DNA of 43,607 nt from Candidatus Zhuqueibacterota bacterium (GTDB lineage: Bacteria; BS750m-G25), in assembly GCA_016783505.1 (NCBI GenBank), contig JADHWK010000017.1:1-43607 (forward strand). Reading direction: 5' to 3'. A program made the position numbers and the translations under genes. How positions within the stretch are numbered: the first letter of the stretch is position 1; each line of letters starts with the position of its first letter. The notes below the pieces were generated by a model. It was not told where the DNA came from. It saw nothing but the letters and a program-made list of their open reading frames with translations, and did not search any database. This document shows positions 16,127 to 24,993 of this stretch, piece by piece.

Positions 16127-16504
16127 TTAACCGATCAGCTTTTTATAGTCCCCGGGGGAGAGGAGGTCGTCCTTCTCCCCTGGGTTGGAATTTTTTATCT
16201 TTATCATCCAGCCTTCCCCGTAGGGGTCTTGGTTTACCTTTTCGGGCGTCCCGTCCAGCTCCCTGTTCACTTCAACCACCTCCCCGGACATAGGGGCAAG
16301 CAGATCGGCCACAGTTTTTACCGCCTCGATGGTGCCGAAGCTCTTCCCCTGTTCCACCACCGTCCCCACCCCGGGGAGCTCCACGAAAACAACGTCCCCC
16401 AGCTCTGATTGGGCGTAGTCGGTGAGGCCCACCGTGGTACTATCATCCTCAATCAAAGCCCATTCGTGGTCCTTTGTATAAAGTAAATGATTGGGAACAT
16501 TCAT
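16127..16504 (-). CDS. gcvH: Glycine cleavage system H protein
   Basis: 125 residues, full length. Lipoyl carrier that shuttles the aminomethyl group among the P, T and L proteins. The lipoylation lysine is in GTIEAVKTVADLLAPMSGEV (about residue 62), in the usual hairpin between two beta strands; the start VPNHLLYTKDHEWALIE is also typical. AGGGAGGAG precedes the ATG. It lies 18 bp after accC and 28 bp before gcvPA, so the biotin carboxylase and glycine cleavage genes appear cotranscribed. LipA encoded at 856-1752 would complete its cofactor. Confidence 0.96.
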   Translation of the reverse strand: MNVPNHLLYTKDHEWALIEDDSTTVGLTDYAQSELGDVVFVELPGVGTVVEQGKSFGTIEAVKTVADLLAPMSGEVVEVNRELDGTPEKVNQDPYGEGWMIKIKNSNPGEKDDLLSPGDYKKLIG

Positions 16505-16522
16505 CTTCTCCTCCCTTCTGAT

Positions 16523-17860
16523 TTATCCAAAACGTTCCAGAAATCCGGTATCAAATTGACCCTTACGAAAATCGGGGTTGGTGATGACCCTCTGGTGAAA
16601 GGTAATGGTAGTCTTTACCCCTTCGACGACAAACTCTTCAAGTGCTCTTTCCATGCGGCCTAAGGCCTCCTCCCGGTTGCTGCCGTGGGTGATCACCTTG
16701 GCGAGCAAGGAATCATAATAGGGTGGGATCTCGTAACCGGCGTAGGCGTGTGTATCCACCCGAATGCCGGGTCCCCCAGGTACGTGGAAGGAGGTGATGT
16801 GACCCGGATTGGGCAAGAAGCTTTTATCGGGGTCCTCAGCATTGATACGACATTCAATGGCGTGGCCGTGGAGTTTGATGTCTGACTGGCGGCACCGCAT
16901 GGGCTCTCCCCCAGCCAGACGAATCTGTTCCTTAATGAGATCAATACTCGACACCAGTTCCGTAACCGGATGTTCCACCTGGATGCGGGTGTTCATCTCC
17001 ATAAAATAGAAGTTGCCATCCTTGTCCAATAGAAATTCGACCGTCCCCGCGCTCTGGTAGCCTATCGATTTGGCCCCGGTCACCGCCGACTGACAGATCT
17101 GCTGTCGTAATTCGGTATCAACGGCCGGGGACGGAGATTCCTCAATCAGTTTCTGGTGTCGTCGTTGAATCGAACACTCACGTTCTCCCAGATGGATCAT
17201 CTCCCCGTATTGGTCACCCAGAACCTGCACCTCTATGTGTCGGGGGTGATCCAGGTATTTTTCCAGATAGAGCTCCCCGCTGCCGAATCCGGCCTCGGCC
17301 TCGGCCCGGGCCATGTCGAAGGCGTTTTCCACGCCCCCCTCCTCCCTCACAATCCTCATCCCCCGGCCCCCACCACCGGCGGCCGCCTTGAGCATCACCG
17401 GATAACCGATCTCCCCGGCCAGTCTTCGGGCCTGGGACACATCCTCTAAATTACCATCGCTTCCCGGAATAACAGGAACCCCGGTCTTCTGCATGGTCAC
17501 CTTAGCCACCGCTTTATCCCCCATCAGAGAGATCATTTGGGCTGAGGGACCGATGAATTGCACACCGTTGGCGAGACAGATTTCCGCAAAGGAGGTGTTC
17601 TCCGCCAGAAAACCATAGCCCGGATGGATAGCATCAGAGGCGGTCACCTCAGCGGCGCTGATGATCCGGGGAATGTTGAGGTAGCTGGAGCCCACGGCAG
17701 GGGGGCCGATGCAAACCGCCTCATCGGCAAACCGCACGTGCAGGGAATCCCGATCAGCCTCGCTGTAGACGGCCACGGTAGCAATTCCCAATTCCTTGCA
17801 GGCCCGGATGATGCGGAGGGCGATCTCCCCCCGATTGGCGATCAATACCTTCTCTAACAC
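16523..17860 (-). CDS. accC: Biotin carboxylase subunit of acetyl-CoA carboxylase
   Basis: 445 residues from GTG 17860. It carboxylates the biotin on AccB in the first step of fatty acid synthesis. The ATP-grasp signatures are [14 protein letters not shown] (glycine-rich loop), [14 protein letters not shown] and [14 protein letters not shown]; the start reads [17 protein letters not shown]. An ATG 27 bases upstream lies inside the end of accB, whereas AAAGGA stands five bases before the GTG and the protein then matches the normal N-terminus, so the GTG is preferred. Ten bases separate it from the accB stop. Confidence 0.95.
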   Translation of the reverse strand: MLEKVLIANRGEIALRIIRACKELGIATVAVYSEADRDSLHVRFADEAVCIGPPAVGSSYLNIPRIISAAEVTASDAIHPGYGFLAENTSFAEICLANGVQFIGPSAQMISLMGDKAVAKVTMQKTGVPVIPGSDGNLEDVSQARRLAGEIGYPVMLKAAAGGGGRGMRIVREEGGVENAFDMARAEAEAGFGSGELYLEKYLDHPRHIEVQVLGDQYGEMIHLGERECSIQRRHQKLIEESPSPAVDTELRQQICQSAVTGAKSIGYQSAGTVEFLLDKDGNFYFMEMNTRIQVEHPVTELVSSIDLIKEQIRLAGGEPMRCRQSDIKLHGHAIECRINAEDPDKSFLPNPGHITSFHVPGGPGIRVDTHAYAGYEIPPYYDSLLAKVITHGSNREEALGRMERALEEFVVEGVKTTITFHQRVITNPDFRKGQFDTGFLERFG

Positions 17861-17870
17861 GGGGATCCTT

Positions 17871-18347
17871 TTATATACTGGCTTCAATCAAAAACAGGGG
17901 CTGGTTATATTCCACTGGTTGCCCATCCTCGACCACAATTCTGGAAATTCGTCCGCTTAATTCCGATTCAATTTCATTCATGATCTTCATAGCTTCAATA
18001 ATACACAGGGTTTGCCCCAGGACCACCGCATCCCCCACCTCGACATATGGATCGGCGTTTGGAGCGGGGGCCCGGTAGAAGGTGCCCACCATTGGGGATT
18101 TAACCTCCTGTATGTTTTTGATTTCAGCAGCGGGTGGGCCTTCCTCGGGGGGGGGAACCGAAGAGGTCGGAACTTCCTGGGCCGGGGCCATCTGGGTGAC
18201 AGGATTGGGGGCTTCTACAGGAAATGGATTGGGGGTGGGACTAGCTTTGCTCACCCGCACCCGGCTACCGTCCTCCTCAACCTCAAGCTCAAGGATGTTG
18301 CTCTTCTCAACCAGTTTTATAATCTTTTTGATCTCTGACAAATTCAT
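17871..18347 (-). CDS. accB: Biotin carboxyl carrier protein
   Basis: 158 residues. A short N-terminal helix region ([20 protein letters not shown]), a Pro/Ala-rich linker (about 36-75), then the biotinyl domain with the modified lysine in [14 protein letters not shown]. Length and order are normal. AGGAGA precedes the ATG. The efp-accB-accC order on one strand is widespread in bacteria and suggests one transcript continuing into the gcv genes. Confidence 0.96.
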   Translation of the reverse strand: MNLSEIKKIIKLVEKSNILELEVEEDGSRVRVSKASPTPNPFPVEAPNPVTQMAPAQEVPTSSVPPPEEGPPAAEIKNIQEVKSPMVGTFYRAPAPNADPYVEVGDAVVLGQTLCIIEAMKIMNEIESELSGRISRIVVEDGQPVEYNQPLFLIEASI

Positions 18348-18404
18348 GATCTCTCCTGATCAACTATCCATAGCTAAATTGATGACAATTTAGTAAACAG
18401 CATT

Positions 18405-18968
18405 CTATTTCTTGATCCTTTCGATGTAACTGCCGCTGCGGGTATCTATTTTCAAGATGTCCCCTTCCTCGATGAACAACGGAACGGTCACCACGGCGCC
18501 CGTCTCCACGGTGGCCGGCTTCGATCCCCCAGATGCCGTATCCCCCTTGAGTCCTGGTTCCGTTTTCTCAACTTTCAATTCTACGAAAAGAGGAAGTTCA
18601 ATTTGGACGGGCTGTTGGCCGTGGAATAGCACCTTTAAGGTCTCGCCTTCCTTTATAAATTTCCACCGCTCACCCAACAGTTTTCCTGACAGGGGAGTCT
18701 GTTCGTATGTGTCCTGATCCATAAAAAAATAGCTGTCCCCATCGCGGTAAAGATACTGCATGGGACGCCCCTCCAGCCTGACCTCCTCGATCTTTTCCCC
18801 GCCACGGAAGGTATTGTTAACTACCTGACCGGTGCGCACGTTTTTCAGCTTTGTCCGCACGAACGCCCCCCCCTTGCCCGGCTTCACGTGGAGAAATTCG
18901 ATAATCTCCCATAAGTTATCCCGGAACCTAATCGTCATTCCGTTTCTGAAATCAGCAGTGGTGGCCAT
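18405..18968 (-). CDS. efp: Translation elongation factor P
   Basis: 187 residues, three beta-barrel domains. Relieves ribosome stalling at polyproline. The KOW-like first domain has the modification loop VKPGKGGAFVRTKLKN with lysine at about 32-34; the C-terminal end IDTRSGSYIERIKK is also characteristic. It is first in the run with accB and accC. No modification enzymes (epmA or ymfI type) are nearby. Upstream, the AT-rich restriction island begins within 70 bp. Confidence 0.96.
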   Translation of the reverse strand: MATTADFRNGMTIRFRDNLWEIIEFLHVKPGKGGAFVRTKLKNVRTGQVVNNTFRGGEKIEEVRLEGRPMQYLYRDGDSYFFMDQDTYEQTPLSGKLLGERWKFIKEGETLKVLFHGQQPVQIELPLFVELKVEKTEPGLKGDTASGGSKPATVETGAVVTVPLFIEEGDILKIDTRSGSYIERIKK

Positions 18969-19035
18969 CTTTATATTACTTTATATTACTTTTAAAAATT
19001 AAATATCATTATGTGTTAAAACCAAGAATAATTAT

Positions 19036-19449
19036 CTATTGCTCCTCTAGAAATTCTCTTATTTTATCCATAGTTTCTTCTGTATGGCGTTCAATTTCAC
19101 ACTCCCATACTCGTAAGACCCGCCATCCGAGATCCGTTAATTCTTGCATATGTCTTTGATCTCGCTCTTTATTCTTTAAAAGTTTTTTAGCCCAATATTC
19201 GGTTCTAGTACCTGGTATTCTTCCCTCTTTACAATCCTTGTGCAAGTGCCAAAAACACCCATGAACAAATATAATTGCATTATATTTTTTTAAAACAATA
19301 TCTGGTTTTCCTATTAAATTTTTCACATTTATCCTGAATCTATAACCCATTGAATGCAAAAGGCTACGAACAAGCTTTTCAGGTTTCGTATCCTTACTTC
19401 GTATTCTTGACATCACTTCACTTCTTTTATCTTTAGTCCAAATATCCAT
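19036..19449 (-). CDS. vsr: Vsr-type very short patch repair endonuclease
   Basis: 137 residues. It nicks 5' of the T in T:G mismatches created when 5-methylcytosine deaminates. Family motifs are present: DKRSEVMSRIRSKDTKPE at the start, the FRINVKNLIGKPDIVLKKY catalytic-Asp strand, FVHGCFWHLHKDC zinc/active-site segment and WRVLRVWECEIE near the end. It is last in the four-gene island, 24 bp after the cytosine methylase stop, which fits a repair partner for that methylase. In some MORC/MutL-linked systems Vsr-like nucleases may serve as the cutting enzyme; both roles are possible. Confidence 0.93.
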   Translation of the reverse strand: MDIWTKDKRSEVMSRIRSKDTKPEKLVRSLLHSMGYRFRINVKNLIGKPDIVLKKYNAIIFVHGCFWHLHKDCKEGRIPGTRTEYWAKKLLKNKERDQRHMQELTDLGWRVLRVWECEIERHTEETMDKIREFLEEQ

Positions 19450-19473
19450 ACTGTAAGCTTATATTAATTATTC

Positions 19474-20604
19474 CTAATTCAAAATTTTTACAATAAATGA
19501 TTTTAAGGATTTTGCAAAATTAAAAGCAAGAGGCATAGGCACCCCATTGCTAATTAGCTTGAATTTGTTTGTTAAAGAACCACCTTCAGGCAGAATATAC
19601 GTGTCAGGTATCCCTTGGATCCTTATAACTTCCCTTACTGAAAGCCTTCTTGCTTTCCAAGGGTGAAGGTGAACTTCATTGTTTCCGTAACAGGCTGTCG
19701 GACTATATCGAAAACGGTGGAGTCTTTTAAATGATTTTCTGTATGTATCCCCCTCGTCAATTTCGTAAAACTTCTTAGAGTGTGGTTTAAAATATTCCAT
19801 ACCATTTGGCAAGTCTTCAGGCGAGGGATTAGTACTCAATGATGCATATACTGCCAAATTTTCCGGAATAAATTCCGGTTTTAAGACATTGCTTCCAAAT
19901 TTATTTCTAGTAGGCCATTCAATAGTTTCTATATTTTTAAATTTTCCTTTCGGAAAAGGAAACCAATTGGAATCGAAGTAATGTTTTGTAGTTTTGATTA
20001 TTTTATTCAATAATTGCATTCTCATACCGACTAAAAACATCCTTGGTCTGTCCTGTGGTACGCCAAATTGTAATGCATTTAAGATAGTCAAGTCTGTGAT
20101 GTATCTATTTTCTGTCAAATGTAATCTTAATTTTTCTAGAAACAATCTATGTTTTCTTATACGGAATAGACCAGATACGTTCTCCATAACAAAAAATGTA
20201 GGTTGCATATTAATTATCAATTCAATAAAAACCTGGGTCAATCTCCCTTTTTCACCACTAAATCCCAGGTTTTTACCACTATTGCTAAAATCTGGACAAG
20301 GCGGACCTCCTATAACACCCCAAATAGAAGGTTCTTGATTTCCAAAAGCTCTATCTTTGATTTCTTTAGAATTTAAGGATTCTATAGACCGTCTTTCTAT
20401 TATTTTTGCATCTTTTTTTATACCTTCAGCTTTTCGCCAGTGATTATATCCACATTCATATAACTCTATGAAACATGAATTGTTTTCATTGGTCCAAACA
20501 ATATCAAACCCGGCTTTCTCAAATCCCATATCCAAGAAACCAGCGCCTGTAAAAAAAGAAAGAATGGGAATATTTTTAAATAATTGTTCTTGATTATTTT
20601 GCAT
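19474..20604 (-). CDS. DNA (cytosine-5-)-methyltransferase
   Basis: 376 residues. Motif I is FFTGAGFLDMGFEKAGF (about 17-33), motif IV with the catalytic Cys is GGPPCPDFSNSGKN (about 97-110), motif VI is FVMENVSGL, motif VIII is QDRPRMFLVG, and the C-terminal motifs IX-X are RRLSVREVIRIQGIP and ISNGVPMPLAFNFAKSL. PCPDFS replaces the commoner PCQDFS. The target recognition region lies between VIII and IX and is not interpretable by eye. It is expressed with the helicase-nuclease upstream (53 bp) and vsr downstream, AT-rich like the whole island. It should mark host DNA for the linked defence genes. Confidence 0.92.
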   Translation of the reverse strand: MQNNQEQLFKNIPILSFFTGAGFLDMGFEKAGFDIVWTNENNSCFIELYECGYNHWRKAEGIKKDAKIIERRSIESLNSKEIKDRAFGNQEPSIWGVIGGPPCPDFSNSGKNLGFSGEKGRLTQVFIELIINMQPTFFVMENVSGLFRIRKHRLFLEKLRLHLTENRYITDLTILNALQFGVPQDRPRMFLVGMRMQLLNKIIKTTKHYFDSNWFPFPKGKFKNIETIEWPTRNKFGSNVLKPEFIPENLAVYASLSTNPSPEDLPNGMEYFKPHSKKFYEIDEGDTYRKSFKRLHRFRYSPTACYGNNEVHLHPWKARRLSVREVIRIQGIPDTYILPEGGSLTNKFKLISNGVPMPLAFNFAKSLKSFIVKILN

Positions 20605-20657
20605 TTTTGAAAATAAATAATTATTTTAATAATTCAAATTCATATATTTTAAATGAT

Positions 20658-22382
20658 TCACGATTTTTCATCATAATAATAAAATGGAGGAGGAAATCTT
20701 AGTATATGATCATCTTCGTCTGCATCCTGAATTGTTGTAACATCTTTCAACCATTCTCTGAGAAAGCTTTCTGCTCTTGGATCTTCACCGGTTTTATTAA
20801 CAAATTTTATAGGATTACCGAGCTTTAAATAGCGAGGAGTAGCTCCTAGCCTATTTTTAAGTTCAATACCAGCAGCAAAACGGCGAATATCAGACACGAA
20901 ATCTAAGACTATTACTTTATCTTTACCAGGGCTTATCCGTAATCCGCGGCCAAGTTGTTGTACAAATATTCGCCTACTATGTGTTACTCTCTGAAAAACC
21001 AATATATTTACATCTGGAACATCTATGCCCTCGTTAAAAATATCAACTGCACAAATTATACCAATAAGACCATCAGAAAAATCACATAACATTACACTAC
21101 GGTCTATTGGGCTCATCTTCCTTCCATTATAGGTCCCACTGTAAATTACAGTAGCATTCGTAAATCCGGTAGCATTTATTTTGTCTCTCATCGTAAAAGC
21201 ATGGTCTATCCTTGAACAAAAAACTATTGCTTTAGGGTTTTTCACTTGATACCATGTTTTACGAAGAACATCTATAACAGCATCGTCCCATTCCTTGATG
21301 AAAAGAGTGCGGTTTAAAGCTCGCGGGGTGACATTTTTAATTTCTACCAGCTGTTTCCAGTTAACGTTGTCTACATGCATCCTATAGTCCACGTTTGCTA
21401 GGAAACCGTTTGCCATGCCCTGAATTATATCTATGCAACATAGTTTTTCAGTGAAAAGTTCTTCAAGATCCTGCTCATCGCTCCGCCAGGGAGTTGCCGT
21501 CATTCCTAGCAAAAAAGGCCCACTACGGTTTCCTGCTCTGGTTTCACTTAATAGTCCCATGTAAGTTGGGCTTCCTGCATGGTGAGCTTCGTCTATTATA
21601 ATCATGTCGTAGGAAACAGGCAACTCTCCAAATTTTTTAAGTTCATTTGACACTGAGTCAACGCAGGCAAATGTGATTATACTAGATTCAAGATTTCCCC
21701 TTTCATAACCGTTCCATACTATAGTTGTTTGGTTTTTTGTAAGGAATGGCCAGAATGCTCTTTCAAGCTGATATACAAGTTCATTCGTATGTGCAAGCAC
21801 AAGGACTCTTCTTAATTTTTCAGGATTCCTGCTCAGCAACTGGCGGACTGCGGAAGCGGCAACAAAGGTTTTCCCTAAGCCGGTAGCCATAATTATGATT
21901 CCGGACTTATTATCTCCTGCTAGAAAACAATTTACAATATTTTTTATAGGGGATTCCTGGTATTTACGGTGGGATTTTAAACAACTACTGCTTTCTGGAA
22001 GCGAACCCCATTCCCTTTTCAATTTTGCGCCATCCCAGAGCTGCAGCGGTATGCCGCTAGCTTGAAGGGTAACTTGTCTCTGGTATACATCTGTTCGGAA
22101 AAACCGATTTGTTGCTATTATAGGTATTTCGGACCTGTATCTTCTGGAGGCTTCTATAATTTCGTCAACAACATCATTGTCAATATTCCCAGAGCTCCGA
22201 AACTTAACTTGTACAATGTAGCGTTTACCGTACCTTCTTGCCAAGATATCCGCACCTCCATCTCCTGTTCTGCCAACAAGCCTGACATCTTCAAAAAAAC
22301 CGTGAATCATTAACCTAGCAACCGCGCGTTCCATTGCCTGCCATGGCCCGCATGATATTAGCTCATCGCTGATAAATGGCAT
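20658..22382 (-). CDS. PD-(D/E)xK nuclease domain fused to SF2 helicase
   Basis: 574 residues. The N-terminal 130 form a restriction-endonuclease-like (Mrr_cat type) domain with GDGGADILARRYGKRYIVQV then K, i.e. D-x-n-Q-x-K. The rest is a superfamily 2 helicase: Walker A MATGLGKT (about 163-170), DEAH in IIIDEAHHAG (about 266), motif III TATPWR (about 297) and motif VI QQLGRGLRIS (about 472). A GGAG site precedes the ATG, and the GHKL ATPase gene ends 17 bp upstream. Presumably it translocates on and cleaves unmodified DNA. It is shorter than type I HsdR or type III Res subunits and has no specificity subunit nearby. Confidence 0.88.
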   Translation of the reverse strand: MPFISDELISCGPWQAMERAVARLMIHGFFEDVRLVGRTGDGGADILARRYGKRYIVQVKFRSSGNIDNDVVDEIIEASRRYRSEIPIIATNRFFRTDVYQRQVTLQASGIPLQLWDGAKLKREWGSLPESSSCLKSHRKYQESPIKNIVNCFLAGDNKSGIIIMATGLGKTFVAASAVRQLLSRNPEKLRRVLVLAHTNELVYQLERAFWPFLTKNQTTIVWNGYERGNLESSIITFACVDSVSNELKKFGELPVSYDMIIIDEAHHAGSPTYMGLLSETRAGNRSGPFLLGMTATPWRSDEQDLEELFTEKLCCIDIIQGMANGFLANVDYRMHVDNVNWKQLVEIKNVTPRALNRTLFIKEWDDAVIDVLRKTWYQVKNPKAIVFCSRIDHAFTMRDKINATGFTNATVIYSGTYNGRKMSPIDRSVMLCDFSDGLIGIICAVDIFNEGIDVPDVNILVFQRVTHSRRIFVQQLGRGLRISPGKDKVIVLDFVSDIRRFAAGIELKNRLGATPRYLKLGNPIKFVNKTGEDPRAESFLREWLKDVTTIQDADEDDHILRFPPPFYYYDEKS

Positions 22383-22399
22383 TATAAACTCCGTAATGT

Positions 22400-24931
22400 T
22401 TAAACTAGGCGATCCGTTACCATCCTCAAAGTCTGATTTATTTTCCTAATATAGTTAATGTCGGGATTCCTATATTCAGAGAACGCTAGCATATCCTCAA
22501 GGCACCTTTGGTATTTACCAACAATCTCTTTCTTAATCTTTTGCAGGGTCTGCGGATCAGGTACATCTAGTTTTTCATAAAGTTCTTCCCAGTATTTACC
22601 ATCGAAGAATTTATCAGGGTAGTTTCGGAAAAGGGTTACTATCATATTATCTGGTAAATACCTCAGGTATTCCCCGCTTTTAGTAAGTTCATCCTTCCTG
22701 TGCAAAAGGTTATTTTTGTGAAGTTGATCAATCACACATGACTGTTCCTTATCGTCCATGTTTTCATATATAGATTGCGATGTTCTTCCGAAAAGACTGG
22801 GGAGGGCATCACCCATCTGTCTGAAGAATTCTTTGACTTCTCTAGATACTTCTTCGCTGTCAAGCTCTACCCGTTTCCTCCAAACCTCAGAATGGATCAG
22901 GTAATATAGGTTGGAATGGGACCATAATTGTCTGCTTTCATCTGTAATCCTGCCCTGGTAGCTCTGCCATATCCATTTTGCAACTTCGATAGAAATAATA
23001 TCTTCTGGTCTGTCCTGGTATCTATTATAAATCGGGTGGGTCTGGTCGAGGAAAACATGCATTTCATTTGCAGTACAGTGCACCACTGCTGGCAACCTGA
23101 ATTCGCCTCTCTGCAATACTAAACCGTTATTTACGTAATAAGCCTTTAGCTGTAACGATGACATAGAGATGCCATCGGGAAGTTTAATAGAGAGGCTTTC
23201 GCTAGAAAGATCACCAACCATAGTAGAATTTTCTTTTAAATATTCAAATTTAAACGTATCTTCAACCCCTCGAGGTAGCCCGCACCTTCTACACTTAAAA
23301 GCATCGGGTGGGTTTCTCCGCAGACAAGAATTGCACGTCCATTCTCTTTCTTCTTCAGGTACCTGGTTTTTACCACAGTTAGGACATGTAGGGGCTGAAA
23401 GGGCTATATCTTGGCCGCATTCTATACATTTTTTAGCAATAAAAATGTGGCCGCAGTGACACTGTTCCTCATTTTTGAGACATTGCATACCACAGTTAGG
23501 ACACTCTTTCATTTCAGGTGCTGGTCGGATATCTGCCCTCTCAACAAGCGCCCACCATCCAGAATCGTCTTTGGGACCGTAACCGGGTTCATTTTTTTCA
23601 AACTTCTCGTACAATTCCTTTTCAACTTCTCTAGAAATACGGCTAGGACCACCTTTGCTTTCATCCCAGTAACCCAAATACATATCGGACCGTCCAGGTT
23701 TCCTGACTCTTCTATACCCCTGGAAGAGCTTATAAATTGGCGATTTGTTTTCTGGTTCGTTATAGGACCGCTGGGTCTCTGGCAAAAGAGAGCTATCTCC
23801 GCGCAGGAATTTTATTATTTCTATCCACTCAGGCGACGTACTCTGAAAATCAGTTTTTGTAAAATCTGTAGGTACATGGTCAATATGGACTTCCCCTACT
23901 ATACGCCCGTGTATTCCATCAACAACATATTCCTTAATTTTTTCTCCTGTAGCTTCAGGAGTCCAATAAAACACAGCTTCTTTTTCTTCTATAAGGATTG
24001 CCCTTCCGTTTCTAATAAAATCTATGCCATATTTATTTTGGTCATCGAACCGCTGAATTCCTACAAACCCTTTAATTAAACATTCCCTAGTTTTGACTTT
24101 ACCCGCTTTTCCGCAATGTTCACATTCATCCATATGCAATGGAACTAAGCTGCTACAGGTATAGCATCTTTTCTCTGTCCTGAGTATCTCATGAAAATCA
24201 AACCTCGCCGGGATACGTCCGTGCCCGATTCTTTCTACAAACCTGTTAGCTCCCCATACACAATGGTGAAAAACAGGGCATTCCCTGCTATTTACATTTA
24301 TATTTAATTTTTTCCTTAACAAAGTAGAGTACCTTCTACCAATCTGCTTTGTAAGCTTAGGAATACCTATGTTAACAAGTTTTTTTATAAATCCGTAATT
24401 CTGGGTCCCTTCCTCCCACCAGTCTGAAATTTCTACTTCAACACCTGTATATTCTTCATATGCTTTCGGGCATTCTTCAACGGGCACATCAAAAGTTCCA
24501 CCTTTGACTAGCTCTGGCAGATTAATTGTGATGCAAAAAAGATTTTTATCTTCTTTCCGCGCAGTTCTAAATACAGTTTTTTTTCCTAGTTTCCCTGTTG
24601 AAATATTAAAACCCATGCCGAAAAGTCCTAGTTTCCCGATTGCTTCATGTCCGCTGAACCCCGCCCTTACTGCGTCATTAGCTTCTTCCTTGCTTAATCC
24701 TGGACCATTATCTCTAATAATCACTCTACCGATTTCTTCATCAATTTCCCTCCTTGTAGGCAACGTAATGTCAATAGTTGGATTTTTAATTTCCAGCCCC
24801 TCCTCTTTTGCTTCACTAAATCCATCAACAGAATTATCAATTAATTCACAAATTGCATTAATAGGTGGCATAGGATTATGTGTAATAACTTCAAGGATTC
24901 TGGGATTCGGTGTAATATTAATAGTTTTCAT
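22400..24931 (-). CDS. GHKL (MutL/MORC-like) ATPase with zinc ribbons
   Basis: 843 residues. The N-terminus is a GHKL ATP-binding fold: N-box ELIDNS (29-34), RDNGPGL (73-79) and GLFGMGFN (102-109), followed by an S5-like transducer. About residues 255-275 is a CX2C...CX2C knuckle (CYTCSSL...CEHCGK); about 500-570 there are three more, CPNCGM, CIECGQ and a RanBP2-like WTCNSCLRRNPPDAFKC. The C-terminal 250 residues are helical and unrecognised. GGAGGG precedes the ATG. It is first in the four-gene island. Related ATPases in restriction operons have been proposed as ancestors of eukaryotic MORC proteins; here it probably couples ATP-driven DNA clamping to the helicase-nuclease. Confidence 0.85.
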   Translation of the reverse strand: MKTINITPNPRILEVITHNPMPPINAICELIDNSVDGFSEAKEEGLEIKNPTIDITLPTRREIDEEIGRVIIRDNGPGLSKEEANDAVRAGFSGHEAIGKLGLFGMGFNISTGKLGKKTVFRTARKEDKNLFCITINLPELVKGGTFDVPVEECPKAYEEYTGVEVEISDWWEEGTQNYGFIKKLVNIGIPKLTKQIGRRYSTLLRKKLNINVNSRECPVFHHCVWGANRFVERIGHGRIPARFDFHEILRTEKRCYTCSSLVPLHMDECEHCGKAGKVKTRECLIKGFVGIQRFDDQNKYGIDFIRNGRAILIEEKEAVFYWTPEATGEKIKEYVVDGIHGRIVGEVHIDHVPTDFTKTDFQSTSPEWIEIIKFLRGDSSLLPETQRSYNEPENKSPIYKLFQGYRRVRKPGRSDMYLGYWDESKGGPSRISREVEKELYEKFEKNEPGYGPKDDSGWWALVERADIRPAPEMKECPNCGMQCLKNEEQCHCGHIFIAKKCIECGQDIALSAPTCPNCGKNQVPEEEREWTCNSCLRRNPPDAFKCRRCGLPRGVEDTFKFEYLKENSTMVGDLSSESLSIKLPDGISMSSLQLKAYYVNNGLVLQRGEFRLPAVVHCTANEMHVFLDQTHPIYNRYQDRPEDIISIEVAKWIWQSYQGRITDESRQLWSHSNLYYLIHSEVWRKRVELDSEEVSREVKEFFRQMGDALPSLFGRTSQSIYENMDDKEQSCVIDQLHKNNLLHRKDELTKSGEYLRYLPDNMIVTLFRNYPDKFFDGKYWEELYEKLDVPDPQTLQKIKKEIVGKYQRCLEDMLAFSEYRNPDINYIRKINQTLRMVTDRLV

Positions 24932-24993
24932 CTTAACCCTCCATTACTATCAAAACTTTAACAACAATTCTTCCACACCATCAAAAAAGTACT

